Origin: Janthinobacterium fluminis
GTDB taxonomy: Bacteria > Pseudomonadota > Gammaproteobacteria > Burkholderiales > Burkholderiaceae_D
Direction of reading: 5' to 3'
DNA: 64,000 nucleotides
Assembly: GCF_028595325.1 (NCBI RefSeq)
Contig: NZ_JAQQXR010000001.1
Coordinates: forward strand, 930,001 to 994,000
The translations under genes and the position numbers were made by a program. Position 1 is the first letter of the stretch. Each line of letters begins with the position of its first letter. A model generated the notes under the pieces. That model was not told where the DNA came from. It was given only the letters and a program-made list of their open reading frames with translations, and did not search any database. This document shows positions 32,691 through 45,466 of this stretch, one piece after another.

Positions 32691-34280
32691 ATGGCCAAGC
32701 TACGCGGAATCGCGGCGCGCATCATCGACTTGAACACCGGTTTTTCGCCCATCAAATGGCGCGCCGTCTCCTTCGTCGTGCTGGTATGCGCGTCGCTGGT
32801 CGCGGTGCAAGCCTGGCTGACCTGGCGGGCGCGCGACATCCAGTTGCACGAAACGACGATCGCCACGGCCAATCTGGCGCAGGCGGTGGCGCAGCACGCT
32901 TACGACACCGTCAAGGAAACCGACACGATCCTCGTCGGCCTTGTGGAGCGGATGGAAACGGACGGACGCAAGCCTTCCCAACTGGAGCGCATCCACCGCT
33001 TGTTGATCAAGCGCGTGGGCGAGCTGCCGCAATTGCACGGGCTGTTTGTCTACGACCGCGACGGCGGCTGGCTGGTCAACTCGCAGCCGACGATGGCCAA
33101 AGGGCAAAACAACGCCGACCGCGAGTATTTTGCCTACCACCGCAGCCATGCGGAGCGCGGGCCGCACATCGGGCCGCCGATCCGCAGCAAATCCACCGGC
33201 GACTGGATCGTCACCGTCTCGCGGCGCATCGACGCGGCCGACGGCAGCTTTGCCGGCGTGGTGCTGGCGACCATCAAGATGGACTACTTCAGGTCCTTCT
33301 TCGAGCGCTTCATGATAGGCCGCTCCGGCGCCATCTTCGTCGCGCTCGACAACGGCATCATGCTGGTGCGCCGTCCGTTCGAGGAAAAATCGCTGGGCCG
33401 CAACATCTCCGCGCTGCCTCTGTTCCGCGATCATCTGCCGCGCGGGCCGGTCGGCACGGCCATCATCACCTCCGGCCAGGACGGCGTTACCCGCATCAAC
33501 AGCTACCGCAAGCTGGAGCAATACCCGCTGGTGATCTCGGCGGCGCTGTCCAGGGACGAAATACTGGCCCAATGGCGGGCCGACGCCTACCTGCACGGCA
33601 TCGGCGTCGGCCTGCTGGTGCTGGTGCTGGGCTGGATGGGCTGGCGCCTGGTGAGGCAGATCGAGCTGCGCAGCCAGACCGAGTCCGAGTTGGTACTCGC
33701 GCGCAACTCGCTGGAAACGCTCAACCGCACGCTGGAAAAACTGGCCATGCAAGACGGCTTGACGGGGCTGGCGAACCGGCGCCAGTTCGACGCCTCGCTG
33801 CAGGAAGAATTCAGCCGGGCCATGCGCAACGCCAGCTCGCTGGCGCTGATCATGATCGACGTCGACTGCTTCAAACAATACAACGACATCTACGGCCACC
33901 CGGCCGGCGACGAATGCCTGCGCGCCATTGGCAAAGTGGTGGCCGGCAGCAAACACCGGCCCGGCGACATCACGGCGCGCTACGGCGGCGAAGAAATGGC
34001 CGTACTACTGCCGGAAACGGACGTGGCCGGCGCCCTCATCGTGGCCGAAAACATCCGCAAGGCCATCAACAAACTACAACTACGCCATGCCGGCAACAAC
34101 GGCGGCGTCGTCACCGTCAGCGCCGGCGTCGAAGCGTTCGCGCCGGTGCGGCTCGACAGCCGGCCCCTGGAACTGATCGAAGCGGCCGACCAGGCCCTCT
34201 ACCAAGCCAAAGCGCACGGCCGCAACCGCGTCTGCGGCCCGGCAAAACAACTGCTGCACGCCGGCGACGCCGCAGCCTGA
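32691..34280 (+). CDS. Membrane-anchored Cache-GGDEF diguanylate cyclase
   Basis: 529 residues. Transmembrane helix at about 24-43 (VSFVVLVCASLVAVQAWL), periplasmic double-Cache/PDC sensor (about 45-290: GLFVYDRDGGWLVNSQP, DREYFAYHRSH, SRRIDAADGSFAGVVLATI), second helix (about 300-322), coiled coil, and GGDEF domain with active-site YGGEEMAV (Met in place of the usual Phe) and no I-site RxxD evident. Start at 32691 has GGGGGGA upstream; an earlier in-frame ATG at 32646 is less likely. Confidence 0.9.
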   Translation: MAKLRGIAARIIDLNTGFSPIKWRAVSFVVLVCASLVAVQAWLTWRARDIQLHETTIATANLAQAVAQHAYDTVKETDTILVGLVERMETDGRKPSQLERIHRLLIKRVGELPQLHGLFVYDRDGGWLVNSQPTMAKGQNNADREYFAYHRSHAERGPHIGPPIRSKSTGDWIVTVSRRIDAADGSFAGVVLATIKMDYFRSFFERFMIGRSGAIFVALDNGIMLVRRPFEEKSLGRNISALPLFRDHLPRGPVGTAIITSGQDGVTRINSYRKLEQYPLVISAALSRDEILAQWRADAYLHGIGVGLLVLVLGWMGWRLVRQIELRSQTESELVLARNSLETLNRTLEKLAMQDGLTGLANRRQFDASLQEEFSRAMRNASSLALIMIDVDCFKQYNDIYGHPAGDECLRAIGKVVAGSKHRPGDITARYGGEEMAVLLPETDVAGALIVAENIRKAINKLQLRHAGNNGGVVTVSAGVEAFAPVRLDSRPLELIEAADQALYQAKAHGRNRVCGPAKQLLHAGDAAA

Positions 34281-34770
34281 GGCGCATGCACCAAACCGGT
34301 GCTGGGGTCAGGTCTAGACATGGCGGTTTTGGGGGCGAAAACCGCCATGTCTAGACCTGACCCCATTTGGTTGCGGTAACTTTAGGGCGCGGACACTTCC
34401 CCGGCATTGTCATCGGCTTGTCACGCCGGGCATATATGCTGTTCGGCCGTCGCTCACATAAGGCTCGCCGCCCGCATGCTGCCCCTCCACCGTTCCAGCG
34501 TCATCGCCGCCCTCTACGCCGGCGCCGGTGCTCGACTACGCGCACCGGCCGCGCGGCGCGGCGCCGCCGTGGTATTCGCCCATGGCCAGCAGGGCAATAA
34601 TTGCTCATTGCTACGTATCCATAGTACACTCGACTGTCACCCCCGCGCGCCCGCGTTCCCCTGGCTGCGCTGTGTGCCGTCGCGTCCATTTTGCTGCCCG
34701 CCGCGTGAAGCTGGCGGTGTGCGTGTGCCATCTCCCGCCGGGGCTTCCGGCAATTTCATAGTGTTCAATC
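34281..34770. other. 490-base gene-free stretch before phcB
   Basis: Holds the REP-like hairpin (34303-34365) and then about 400 bases in which I see no gene with a ribosome-binding site and family-like protein. Open frames here lack codon bias and family features. The phcB promoter is presumably within 34600-34750, but no clear hexamers stand out. Confidence 0.6.
34303..34365. repeat. REP-like hairpin element (ggggtcaggtctagac family)
   Basis: 28-base arms, exact reverse complements, beginning TGGGGTCAGGTCTAGACATG and enclosing a 7-base loop (34331-34337). Same element as 40234-40296; single arms at 22330 and 40172. Confidence 0.9.
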
Positions 34771-36180
34771 GTGTATTCAGAATCGCAAATCGATCCGGTG
34801 GTGAATTTCCGCAACTCGCAGGGAGAATCCGTGCGCGCGACCATCATCAATTTGCAGCGCAAGGCGCTGGTGATGGAGGTCTACAACCCGTACTCCATCG
34901 TCCAGGTCAGCGAGGTGCTCGATGAGCTGACCGTGCGCCGCGGTATCAAAAGCATTTACCTCGGCAAGGCGGTCGTCATCAGCATGGTCAACACGGGTCT
35001 GACGGCGCTGGTGTCGGTGGCCTTGATCGACGAGTGGCGCGAGTTGAGCAATGTCGCCCTGGTGCCGGGCGCGCTGCGCCACGAGGCCGGCAATTTCGTG
35101 CGCGAATGGGACCAGCGCTTTTGCATACGCCGCGACTACCAGGTCGTCGTCAACGAAATGCGCGCCTTCCTGGCCGAGGTGTCGCGCTGGGTCGAACAGG
35201 TCGACATGTCGGACGCACTGCCGAAGCAGGATGGGCGCCTGCGCGAGGATGTCTTCTTCGAGCTGGCCGAGCCGCTGATGGAAAAGACGCGCCACTATTT
35301 CGACGAACTCAACGGCCAGGCCGCGCTGGTCGACGAGGAGCTGGCGCCGGCCCACCGCGCCTTCGTCCAGGCGGCGCTGCACCCGCTGATCCTGCGCGCC
35401 CCCTTCGTCTTCCGCACCTACACCAAGCCGCTCGGCTACGCCGGCGACTACCAGATGGTCAGGCAGATACTCGACGACCCGCGGCAGGGGCCGAGCACCT
35501 ATTTCCAGATCGTCAATGCGGCCTTCCTGCAGACGGCCGTCGCGCACGCCCACCGCAACCGCATCGACATCCTGGTCGACTTCCTGGCCGGCCAGGCCGA
35601 CGCGGCGCGGCTGGCCGGGCGCCCCTTCCGCGTGCTCAACGTCGGTTGCGGCCCGGCCGTCGAAATCCAGCGCTTCCTGCAGGAGTATCCGGAGCCGCAC
35701 TGGCTGGCCTTCGAGCTGGTCGACTTCAGCGAGGAGACGCTGGCCTATACGCGCGCCACGCTGGCGCAGGCGCAGGCACAGGCGGCGCGCGGCCGCCAGG
35801 AGGTGGCGATCGACTATGTGCACGACTCCGTCCACCAACTGCTGAAGCGCCGCGTCAGCGCCACGCCGGCGCCGCAGGGCTTTGGCGAGTTCGACGCCGT
35901 CTACTGTGCCGGGCTGTTCGACTACCTGTCTGACAAGGTGTGTATACGGCTGATCAACCATTTCGTCGCGCGCATGCGCCGCGGAGGCCGCCTGCTGCTG
36001 ACCAACGTCCACTCCGACAATCCGGAAAAGGCCGGCATGGAGCACCTGCTGGAATGGTATCTGATCTACCGCGACCAGGCGCAGATGGCGGCGCTGCTGC
36101 CGCCGCTGTCGACGGCGCAGCGCCTGTATGTCGACGCCACCGGCGTCAACGTCTTCGCCGAAGCGAGCAGCGCGTGCTGA
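34771..36180 (+). CDS. phcB: PhcB-like SAM-dependent methyltransferase (fatty-acid methyl ester autoinducer synthase)
   Basis: 469 residues. N-terminal about 1-95 resembles a PilZ-like fold (RATIINLQRKALVMEVYNPY), then a helical part and a class I methyltransferase domain with motif I FRVLNVGCGPAVEIQRFLQE and FDAVYCAGLFDYLSDKV. In Ralstonia, PhcB makes the 3-hydroxy fatty acid methyl ester signal sensed by PhcS-PhcR; the same three-gene order follows here. GTG start at 34771 lacks a strong ribosome-binding site, so the N-terminus is uncertain. The stop overlaps the phcS start. Signal identity is inferred. Confidence 0.8.
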   Translation: MYSESQIDPVVNFRNSQGESVRATIINLQRKALVMEVYNPYSIVQVSEVLDELTVRRGIKSIYLGKAVVISMVNTGLTALVSVALIDEWRELSNVALVPGALRHEAGNFVREWDQRFCIRRDYQVVVNEMRAFLAEVSRWVEQVDMSDALPKQDGRLREDVFFELAEPLMEKTRHYFDELNGQAALVDEELAPAHRAFVQAALHPLILRAPFVFRTYTKPLGYAGDYQMVRQILDDPRQGPSTYFQIVNAAFLQTAVAHAHRNRIDILVDFLAGQADAARLAGRPFRVLNVGCGPAVEIQRFLQEYPEPHWLAFELVDFSEETLAYTRATLAQAQAQAARGRQEVAIDYVHDSVHQLLKRRVSATPAPQGFGEFDAVYCAGLFDYLSDKVCIRLINHFVARMRRGGRLLLTNVHSDNPEKAGMEHLLEWYLIYRDQAQMAALLPPLSTAQRLYVDATGVNVFAEASSAC

Positions 36181-37589
36181 CGTCGGTGCCGGCGCCGGAC
36201 GCCGAACTGCGCGGCCGGTACGACGCCACCCTCAGCGCCTACCGCCTGAAATTCAGCCGGGGCGGCGCCTGGACCGGCATCGCGCTGGTGCTATTTGGCG
36301 TCGGCCTCGACTACAGCCTGTATCCGCAGCAGCAACTGCGCTTCGCCCTGGTGCGCCTGCTGTTCGCCACGCTGATGCTGGCCGTCATCGGCGTCATGGG
36401 CAGCGACTGGGGGCGGCGCCGCGTGCCGGCGCTGACCTTCCTGTGGCTGCTGCTACCGCAGGCGATGATCGCCTGGATGATCTGGGTCACCGAGGGCGCC
36501 GATTCCATCTATTACGCCGGCTTGAACCTGGCCGTGTTCGCCTCGGCCATCGCGCTGCCGTTCAGCCTGTGGCAAAATGCCGCCCTTGGCGCGCTCAGCT
36601 ACCTGTTCTACTTTGCCGCCTGCTACCTGCATCCGGGCGGCTTCGAGTGGCGCGGCGCCTTTGGCGTCAATTCCCTGTTCCTGATCTTCACAGCCATCGC
36701 CAGCGCCGTCTGCACCTTCTATAATGAACAGGCGCGTTTCATGTTGTTCCAGCTGAAGGCCGAGGTGGCCGATAAGAACAGCCAGCTGGAGCAAACCAAC
36801 AAGAACCTGGCGGAGATCAAGGGACAAATGCTGCAACAGGAAAAAATGGCGGCGATCGGCACGCTGGCGGCCGGCTTGCTGCACGAAGTGAACAATCCGG
36901 TCAATTTCTGTCTGATGGCCATCGAGGTCGCCATCGAGGAGCCGGACGCCAAGGCCAACGACTTGCTGGCCGACTGCCTGAACGACGCGAAACAGGGGAT
37001 GCAGCGCATCCAGCACATCGTCTCCGACCTGAAAACCTTCGCCTACAGGAAGGCCGGGGCGGGCGGCGAGGTGGAGGGCGCGCACTTTCTGTTCGAGCGC
37101 GCGCTCGACGCGGCCATCCGCCTGATCGGACACGAGCTCAAGGACGTTGCCGTCGCGCGCGCGCTGCCGGACGACACGCTGGTGTGCGGCGACGAGGCGG
37201 CCATCGTCGGCGTGCTGATCAATCTGCTGGGCAATGCCGCGCTGTCGCTGCGCCAGGGCGCCGCGCCGCACCGCATCGACGTCACGGCCGCCTGGGACGG
37301 GCCGCGCCTGCGCGTGGCCGTGCGCGACAACGGCCCCGGCATCGCCGCGCACAATCTGGCGCGGGTGTTCGAGCCCTTCTTCACGACGCGCGAAGTGGGG
37401 CAGGGCCTGGGCCTGGGGCTGAGCATCAGCTATAGCGTCATCGAACGCCACGGCGGTGCGCTGCTGGCCGACAGCGTCGTCGGCGAATGGACGCAAATGA
37501 GCTTCGATTTACCGCGCGCGGAATGGCAGGGCGCCGACGGCGGCGCCGCCACGAATTCTTCAGAACACATAAGGCAAGAGCATGACTGA
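36174..37589 (+). CDS. phcS: PhcS-like sensor histidine kinase
   Basis: 471 residues from the GTG at 36174, 7 bases of overlap with phcB. Six hydrophobic helices (about 30-185) with hardly any periplasmic loops, as in PhcS/LqsS/CqsS receptors, then a coiled coil, H-box GLLHEVNNPVNF with His at about 237, and an ATPase domain with N-box LINLLGNAALSL, G1 DNGPGIAAHN, F-box FEPFFTT and G2 GLGLGLSIS. Predicted to sense the methyl ester made by the preceding gene. Confidence 0.85.
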   Translation: MLTSVPAPDAELRGRYDATLSAYRLKFSRGGAWTGIALVLFGVGLDYSLYPQQQLRFALVRLLFATLMLAVIGVMGSDWGRRRVPALTFLWLLLPQAMIAWMIWVTEGADSIYYAGLNLAVFASAIALPFSLWQNAALGALSYLFYFAACYLHPGGFEWRGAFGVNSLFLIFTAIASAVCTFYNEQARFMLFQLKAEVADKNSQLEQTNKNLAEIKGQMLQQEKMAAIGTLAAGLLHEVNNPVNFCLMAIEVAIEEPDAKANDLLADCLNDAKQGMQRIQHIVSDLKTFAYRKAGAGGEVEGAHFLFERALDAAIRLIGHELKDVAVARALPDDTLVCGDEAAIVGVLINLLGNAALSLRQGAAPHRIDVTAAWDGPRLRVAVRDNGPGIAAHNLARVFEPFFTTREVGQGLGLGLSISYSVIERHGGALLADSVVGEWTQMSFDLPRAEWQGADGGAATNSSEHIRQEHD

Positions 37590-38568
37590 CTTTCCATCGC
37601 ACGCACCGGCGATACTCTACGTCGACGACGAGGCTAACGCCCTCAAATACTTCCAACGTGCGATAGGCGGCCTGGCGCCCGTGCTGACGGCCGGCTCGGT
37701 CGAGGAGGGCAAGCGCCTGCTCGACGAGAACGCCGGGCGTATCGCCGTGCTGGTGTCGGACCAACGCATGCCCGGCGCCAACGGCAACGAACTGCTGTCC
37801 TACGCCTGGGACCGCCATCCGCACATCGTGCGCGTGCTGACCACCGCCTATTCCGAGCTGGAACAGACGGTGGAGGCGGTCAACCGCGGCCAGATCCACC
37901 GCTACATCCAGAAACCGTGGGAAATCGCCGCGCTGCGGATGGAAATGAAACAGGCGCTGGAACTGGCGCGGCTGCGCCGCGAACACGCCCAACTGCTGCG
38001 CGAAAAACTGCTGGTGCGGCAAAAGCAATCGGTGGCGAACCGCATCGGCACCATCTACACCCTGTGCGCCAGCCTGGCCGGCCCGGAACAACTGCTGCCC
38101 GTCGAAGCCTACCTGGCGGCCGCCCTGACGGCCGGGCTGACGCCGCCGGAACCGGACTGGCTGTTGATGGATTATGCCGACCTGGTCAGCGCGGAAGCGT
38201 TCCGCAGCGCCGCCTTCGGCGCCGCCGTGCGCGACCAGTTCGGGCGCATCGAACGCGACTACCCGGAGCGCGGCGTCGAACAAGCCGTCGAAATGCTGGC
38301 GGCCGCGTTCGGCGAGCGCCTGCACAGCGTCGGCGCCGGCAGCGCCATCTTCCGCGACGGGCGGGACCTGACCGAATTCCTGGAAACGCCCAGCAACGCC
38401 CCCGTGTCCGGGGCGCACGCGTTCTGGCTGGCCTGCCTGCTGTGGCTGGCCAAGCGCGGCTGGTCGCTGCAACTGACGCGCGGCGACGCCGGCCTGCAAT
38501 GCCGGCTGGCGCAGGCGGAATTGCCGTTGACGCCGTCGCAACTGGCGGCCTGGATCGAGCAATTCTAA
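37582..38568 (+). CDS. phcR: PhcR-like response regulator
   Basis: 328 residues. Receiver domain (about 10-130): ILYVDDE acidic pocket, phosphoacceptor Asp at about 60 in LVSDQRMPG, TTAYSE and KPW. The C-terminal half (about 150-328) has no DNA-binding motif I recognise. Overlaps phcS by 8 bases. In Ralstonia PhcR acts through the LysR regulator PhcA; no phcA is seen in this window. Confidence 0.85.
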   Translation: MTDFPSHAPAILYVDDEANALKYFQRAIGGLAPVLTAGSVEEGKRLLDENAGRIAVLVSDQRMPGANGNELLSYAWDRHPHIVRVLTTAYSELEQTVEAVNRGQIHRYIQKPWEIAALRMEMKQALELARLRREHAQLLREKLLVRQKQSVANRIGTIYTLCASLAGPEQLLPVEAYLAAALTAGLTPPEPDWLLMDYADLVSAEAFRSAAFGAAVRDQFGRIERDYPERGVEQAVEMLAAAFGERLHSVGAGSAIFRDGRDLTEFLETPSNAPVSGAHAFWLACLLWLAKRGWSLQLTRGDAGLQCRLAQAELPLTPSQLAAWIEQF

Positions 38569-38608
38569 ACGCCGTCGGCGCCCCGGGCGGGCGCCAACGG
38601 CGGCACGT

Positions 38609-39136
38609 TCACTTTTCCGCCACCGCCTTCATCCTGGCCAGGCCCGATTCGAAACTGCCGCCCAGCGGATGCTCGCGGCGGCCGAACAGGCCCTTCAGCT
38701 TGGTCCAGAAGGACGTGGGGCCGCGCATCTGCCACACCACCTTGGTTGAGTTTCCGAACGACACCAGGGTGAATTCGGCGCTACTGTGAATCTGCTCAGG
38801 CTGAAGGAAATCGAAATCGACAAAGACTCGCGACGGGTGGAAAGAGTCGGTGATTTCGATGCGGCCGCTACTGCGCTCCTCCTTGTCCTGCCACAGATAG
38901 GCTGCCCCCTTGCCCAGTTCAGCGCCGATAAAGGTGCGACTCAACTGGCTGTCGTCCCCCTCCCAAGGCGCCCAGAGCGCCCAGTTGTGCAGATCGTTAA
39001 TCAGCGCCATGACTTTCTCCGGCGGCGCCTTGATCGTCACTTCGCGCTGTAATTTATACGTGCTGGGCTGGCCCGCCGCGAAGACGGCAAGAAGGAAGAA
39101 CAGAAAAGAGGATACGACAGCAGTTTTCTTGAGCAT
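38609..39136 (-). CDS. SRPBCC-fold (polyketide cyclase/START-like) protein
   Basis: 175 residues with an N-terminal hydrophobic segment (KTAVVSSFLFFLLAVFAAGQ) that is a signal or anchor, then an SRPBCC domain (LQREVTIKAPPEKVMALIND, LHNWALWAPWEGDD, TKVVWQMRGPTSF). Such domains bind hydrophobic ligands; function unknown. Start 39136 has GAGGA 8 bases upstream and is preferred to an earlier in-frame start. Confidence 0.8.
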   Translation of the reverse strand: MLKKTAVVSSFLFFLLAVFAAGQPSTYKLQREVTIKAPPEKVMALINDLHNWALWAPWEGDDSQLSRTFIGAELGKGAAYLWQDKEERSSGRIEITDSFHPSRVFVDFDFLQPEQIHSSAEFTLVSFGNSTKVVWQMRGPTSFWTKLKGLFGRREHPLGGSFESGLARMKAVAEK

Positions 39137-39387
39137 ATATTCCTCGGAAAATTTCAAGGTGAGATCGATGCCCACCTCGATTCATGCTAGCACGAAAATT
39201 AGTAAAATAGCATTCAATTTACACTATTATATCCAAAATGCATCATGTTGGTGCGGGTGCCGACATGCGAGAACGGCGCAGTCCGCACAGGACGGCTGTC
39301 GAAATGGCCGCGGTCCGCTAGAATGCCGGGCCGCCTGACCGCCGACGCGCGGGCTGGCGGGCATCCACCGCCCAACCCGAAGGAAAC

Positions 39388-40167
39388 ATGATTCAACACA
39401 CCATCGCCGGCCTGCTGCTGGCGTGCGGCGCCCTGGCCGCCAACCTCGCCCACGCGGGCGGCTGCCCGGCCCACTACGTCGACGGCCGCCTGCCGGAAAT
39501 CCGCAACCCCAAACTCAACAACGCGACCCGCGAACTGTGCTACGGCGTATTCGGCATCATGCACTCGGGCCTGACGCGCACCTCGCTGTGGTCGGCCGAA
39601 CACCTGACGGCCGACAACATCGCGGCGGCGCAAACCCTGTCGCGCGAAAATACCTTCCACGCCGAAGCGGCGCTGCCGGCGGCGCAGCGGGCCGAACTGG
39701 CCGACTACGCGCGCAGCGGCTTCGACCGTGGCCACATGGCGCCGAACGGCGACATGCCGGACCGCCAGAGCCAGCACGAAAGCTTCACGCTGGCCAACAT
39801 GGTGCCGCAAGACGGCGACAACAACCGCCACGTCTGGGCCGGCATCGAAGGGGCGGTGCGCAAACTGGCGCAAAAGGAGGGCGAGCTCTACATCATCACC
39901 GGCCCCGCCTTCATCGGCGGCAACCTGCAAAAAATCGGCAACGTCCTCGTCCCCAGCCACATCTACAAAGTCGTCTACAGTCCGCGGCAGCGCGCCGGGG
40001 CCGCCTACTTCATCGAAAACAAAGCCACGGACGACTACGAAATCCTGAGCGTCGCGGCGCTGGAAAACGCCATCGGCATCAACCTGCTGCCGTCGCTGAC
40101 AGCGCGCCAAAAAGAAACCATACTACGCCTGCCAGCGGTCCGCGCCAAAAAGAAATCGCGCCGCTAA
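39388..40167 (+). CDS. Secreted NucA-type DNA/RNA non-specific endonuclease
   Basis: 259 residues, signal peptide MIQHTIAGLLLACGALAANL then AHAG. Beta-beta-alpha-metal nuclease with the DRGHM motif (catalytic His at about 116) in SGFDRGHMAPNGDMP, and TFTLANMVPQ-like SFTLANMVPQ holding the metal-binding Asn. Basic C-terminus (RAKKKSRR). Likely a periplasmic or extracellular nuclease for nucleic-acid scavenging. Confidence 0.9.
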   Translation: MIQHTIAGLLLACGALAANLAHAGGCPAHYVDGRLPEIRNPKLNNATRELCYGVFGIMHSGLTRTSLWSAEHLTADNIAAAQTLSRENTFHAEAALPAAQRAELADYARSGFDRGHMAPNGDMPDRQSQHESFTLANMVPQDGDNNRHVWAGIEGAVRKLAQKEGELYIITGPAFIGGNLQKIGNVLVPSHIYKVVYSPRQRAGAAYFIENKATDDYEILSVAALENAIGINLLPSLTARQKETILRLPAVRAKKKSRR

Positions 40168-40171
40168 ACGC

Positions 40172-40200
40172 TGGGGTCAGGTCTAGACATGACGGTTTTT
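40172..40200. repeat. Single arm of the REP-like element with decayed second arm
   Basis: TGGGGTCAGGTCTAGACATG plus ACGGTTTTT right after the nuclease stop; the facing arm is reduced to AAAAAACC (40204-40211). A full copy follows at 40234. Confidence 0.8.
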
Positions 40201-40233
40201 GCGAAAAAACCACAGCTGCCGCATATGCAACAA

Positions 40234-40296
40234 TGGGGTCAGGTCTAGACATGGCGGTTTTTGGCTGGAAAACCGCCATGTCTAGACCTGACCCCA
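40234..40296. repeat. REP-like hairpin element, second full copy
   Basis: 28-base exact inverted arms, same sequence as at 34303-34365, different loop. It lies 31 bases before the start of the small conserved gene at 40328. Confidence 0.9.
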
Positions 40297-40327
40297 GGGG
40301 TGTTTGAAACATTTTGAGGAGTAGAAG

Positions 40328-40582
40328 ATGAGTGCACGTAAGTTTGTTCCGTATGCGAATGAGAGCGATGTGGTGCATGTCGGCCATTTGATGGTCGAGA
40401 ACCGGCTCGACCGGATTACGCTCAGCGGCGATGTGGATTTGACGGCCGATCAGGCCGGGCTGGCTTATGCGAAGCAGTTGCAGCAGTTGTTGGCGGCCAT
40501 CGTCGCGACGCTGGAGGGCCAGGAGTTGCCGGCCAGTTTGCCCAAGCCGCCCGTGCGCACGGTCGCCAATCCTTTCGAGTAG
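40328..40582 (+). CDS. Small conserved protein of unknown function
   Basis: 84 residues, ATG preceded by TTTGAGGAGTAG. Hydrophilic, no signal peptide or membrane segment; the central part (DLTADQAGLAYAKQLQQLLA) looks like an amphipathic helix and the end is proline-rich (LPKPPVRTVANPFE). Codon use is less GC-biased than its neighbours. I do not recognise the family. A terminator follows. Confidence 0.7.
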   Translation: MSARKFVPYANESDVVHVGHLMVENRLDRITLSGDVDLTADQAGLAYAKQLQQLLAAIVATLEGQELPASLPKPPVRTVANPFE

Positions 40583-40599
40583 GCGCTGCACCCGCCCAT

Positions 40600-40641
40600 A
40601 AAAAAGGCGCTGGCGGCAAACCTGCCGTCAGCGCCTTTTTT
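40600..40641. terminator. Bidirectional rho-independent terminator
   Basis: A-tract, GGCGCTGGCGGC arm, AAACC loop, GCCGTCAGCGCC arm (one wobble) and T-tract. Serves the + strand small gene and the - strand M16 peptidase gene that converge here. Confidence 0.9.
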
Positions 40642-40655
40642 GACGCTTGCCCCGC

Positions 40656-43514
<2,859 letters not shown>

Positions 43515-43655
43515 GAAAGCTCCTTCGTTGTTGTTATGGGAAAGTGCAAGGGCCGAAGCATAAAATATTCAAGCCGGAATGCCTAGGACAATCTGTGCGC
43601 CGGCCGGGGCGCGCGCGGCGCCCGGAATGTTGTTGAAAATAGCATATCATGGCGC

Positions 43656-44303
43656 ATGACTCCCGGTTATATCGACCACATCACCGTGACGGCCCCCTCG
43701 CTGGACGAGGGAGTGGCCTATGTGCGCGAGGCGCTCGGCGTGGCGCCCCAGGCGGGCGGCGCGCACCCGCGCATGGGCACCCACAACCGCCTGCTCAGGC
43801 TGGGTGCGGACTTGTTTTTGGAAGTGATCGCGGCGGACCCGGCCGCCGCGCCTCCGAGCCGGCCGCGCTGGTTCCAGCTGGACGACGCGCAATACAATTG
43901 CCGGCCGCGTTTGGCGACCTGGGTGGTGCGCGTCGCCGCCATCGACGCCGCGGCGGCGGCCTGCGCGTTCGCGCCCGGCGCCGTCGAGCCGATGACGCGC
44001 GGGGCGCTGAGCTGGCGCATCACGATTCCGCCGGACGGCCGGCTGGCGCTCGATGGCGCCGCGCCGGCCTTGATCGAATGGGATGTGGCGGCCCATCCGG
44101 CGGCCGCCATGCCGGACCTGGGCTGCTCGCTGCTGGGCCTGGAGGTGTGCCACCCGGACGCCGGGCGGCTGCGCGCCATGCTGGCCGGCCTGGCCTGCGC
44201 CGGGCCGGTGCGGGTGGCGCAGCTTGAGGCCGGCGCGCAGCCTTACCTGCTTGCCCTTATCCGCACGCCGGCCGGCGTGCGCCGCCTGGGCGGCCCTGAT
44301 TGA
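43656..44303 (+). CDS. VOC-superfamily (glyoxalase-like) protein
   Basis: 215 residues starting MTPGYIDHITVTAPSLDEGV, the beta-alpha start of a DUF/glyoxalase-like VOC domain (YVREALGVAPQAGGAHPRMG, THNRLLRLGADLFLEVIAAD). The His and Glu at the metal positions are present in the first half. Substrate unknown. Ends directly against the stop of the convergent GGDEF gene. Confidence 0.8.
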   Translation: MTPGYIDHITVTAPSLDEGVAYVREALGVAPQAGGAHPRMGTHNRLLRLGADLFLEVIAADPAAAPPSRPRWFQLDDAQYNCRPRLATWVVRVAAIDAAAAACAFAPGAVEPMTRGALSWRITIPPDGRLALDGAAPALIEWDVAAHPAAAMPDLGCSLLGLEVCHPDAGRLRAMLAGLACAGPVRVAQLEAGAQPYLLALIRTPAGVRRLGGPD

Positions 44304-45296
<993 letters not shown>

Positions 45297-45466
45297 GAGC
45301 GGGTCCTTATCCGATGCTGGTGGCGCACGCCGGACATTGTTGTTGATGATGATAAATAGTTATCGGATACAAGTTTTGATTCTGCTACCGGCGACGGCGG
45401 GCACGCTTGACATTACGCAACATTCTCACCGGTTATTGCGTTAGGACGGGCGGCCGCCGGGCCTCC

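Noticed and set aside
34407-34925. Open frame of 172 codons upstream of and overlapping phcB
   Set aside because: No ribosome-binding site, no family features, unusual composition and overlap in another frame with a well-supported gene.
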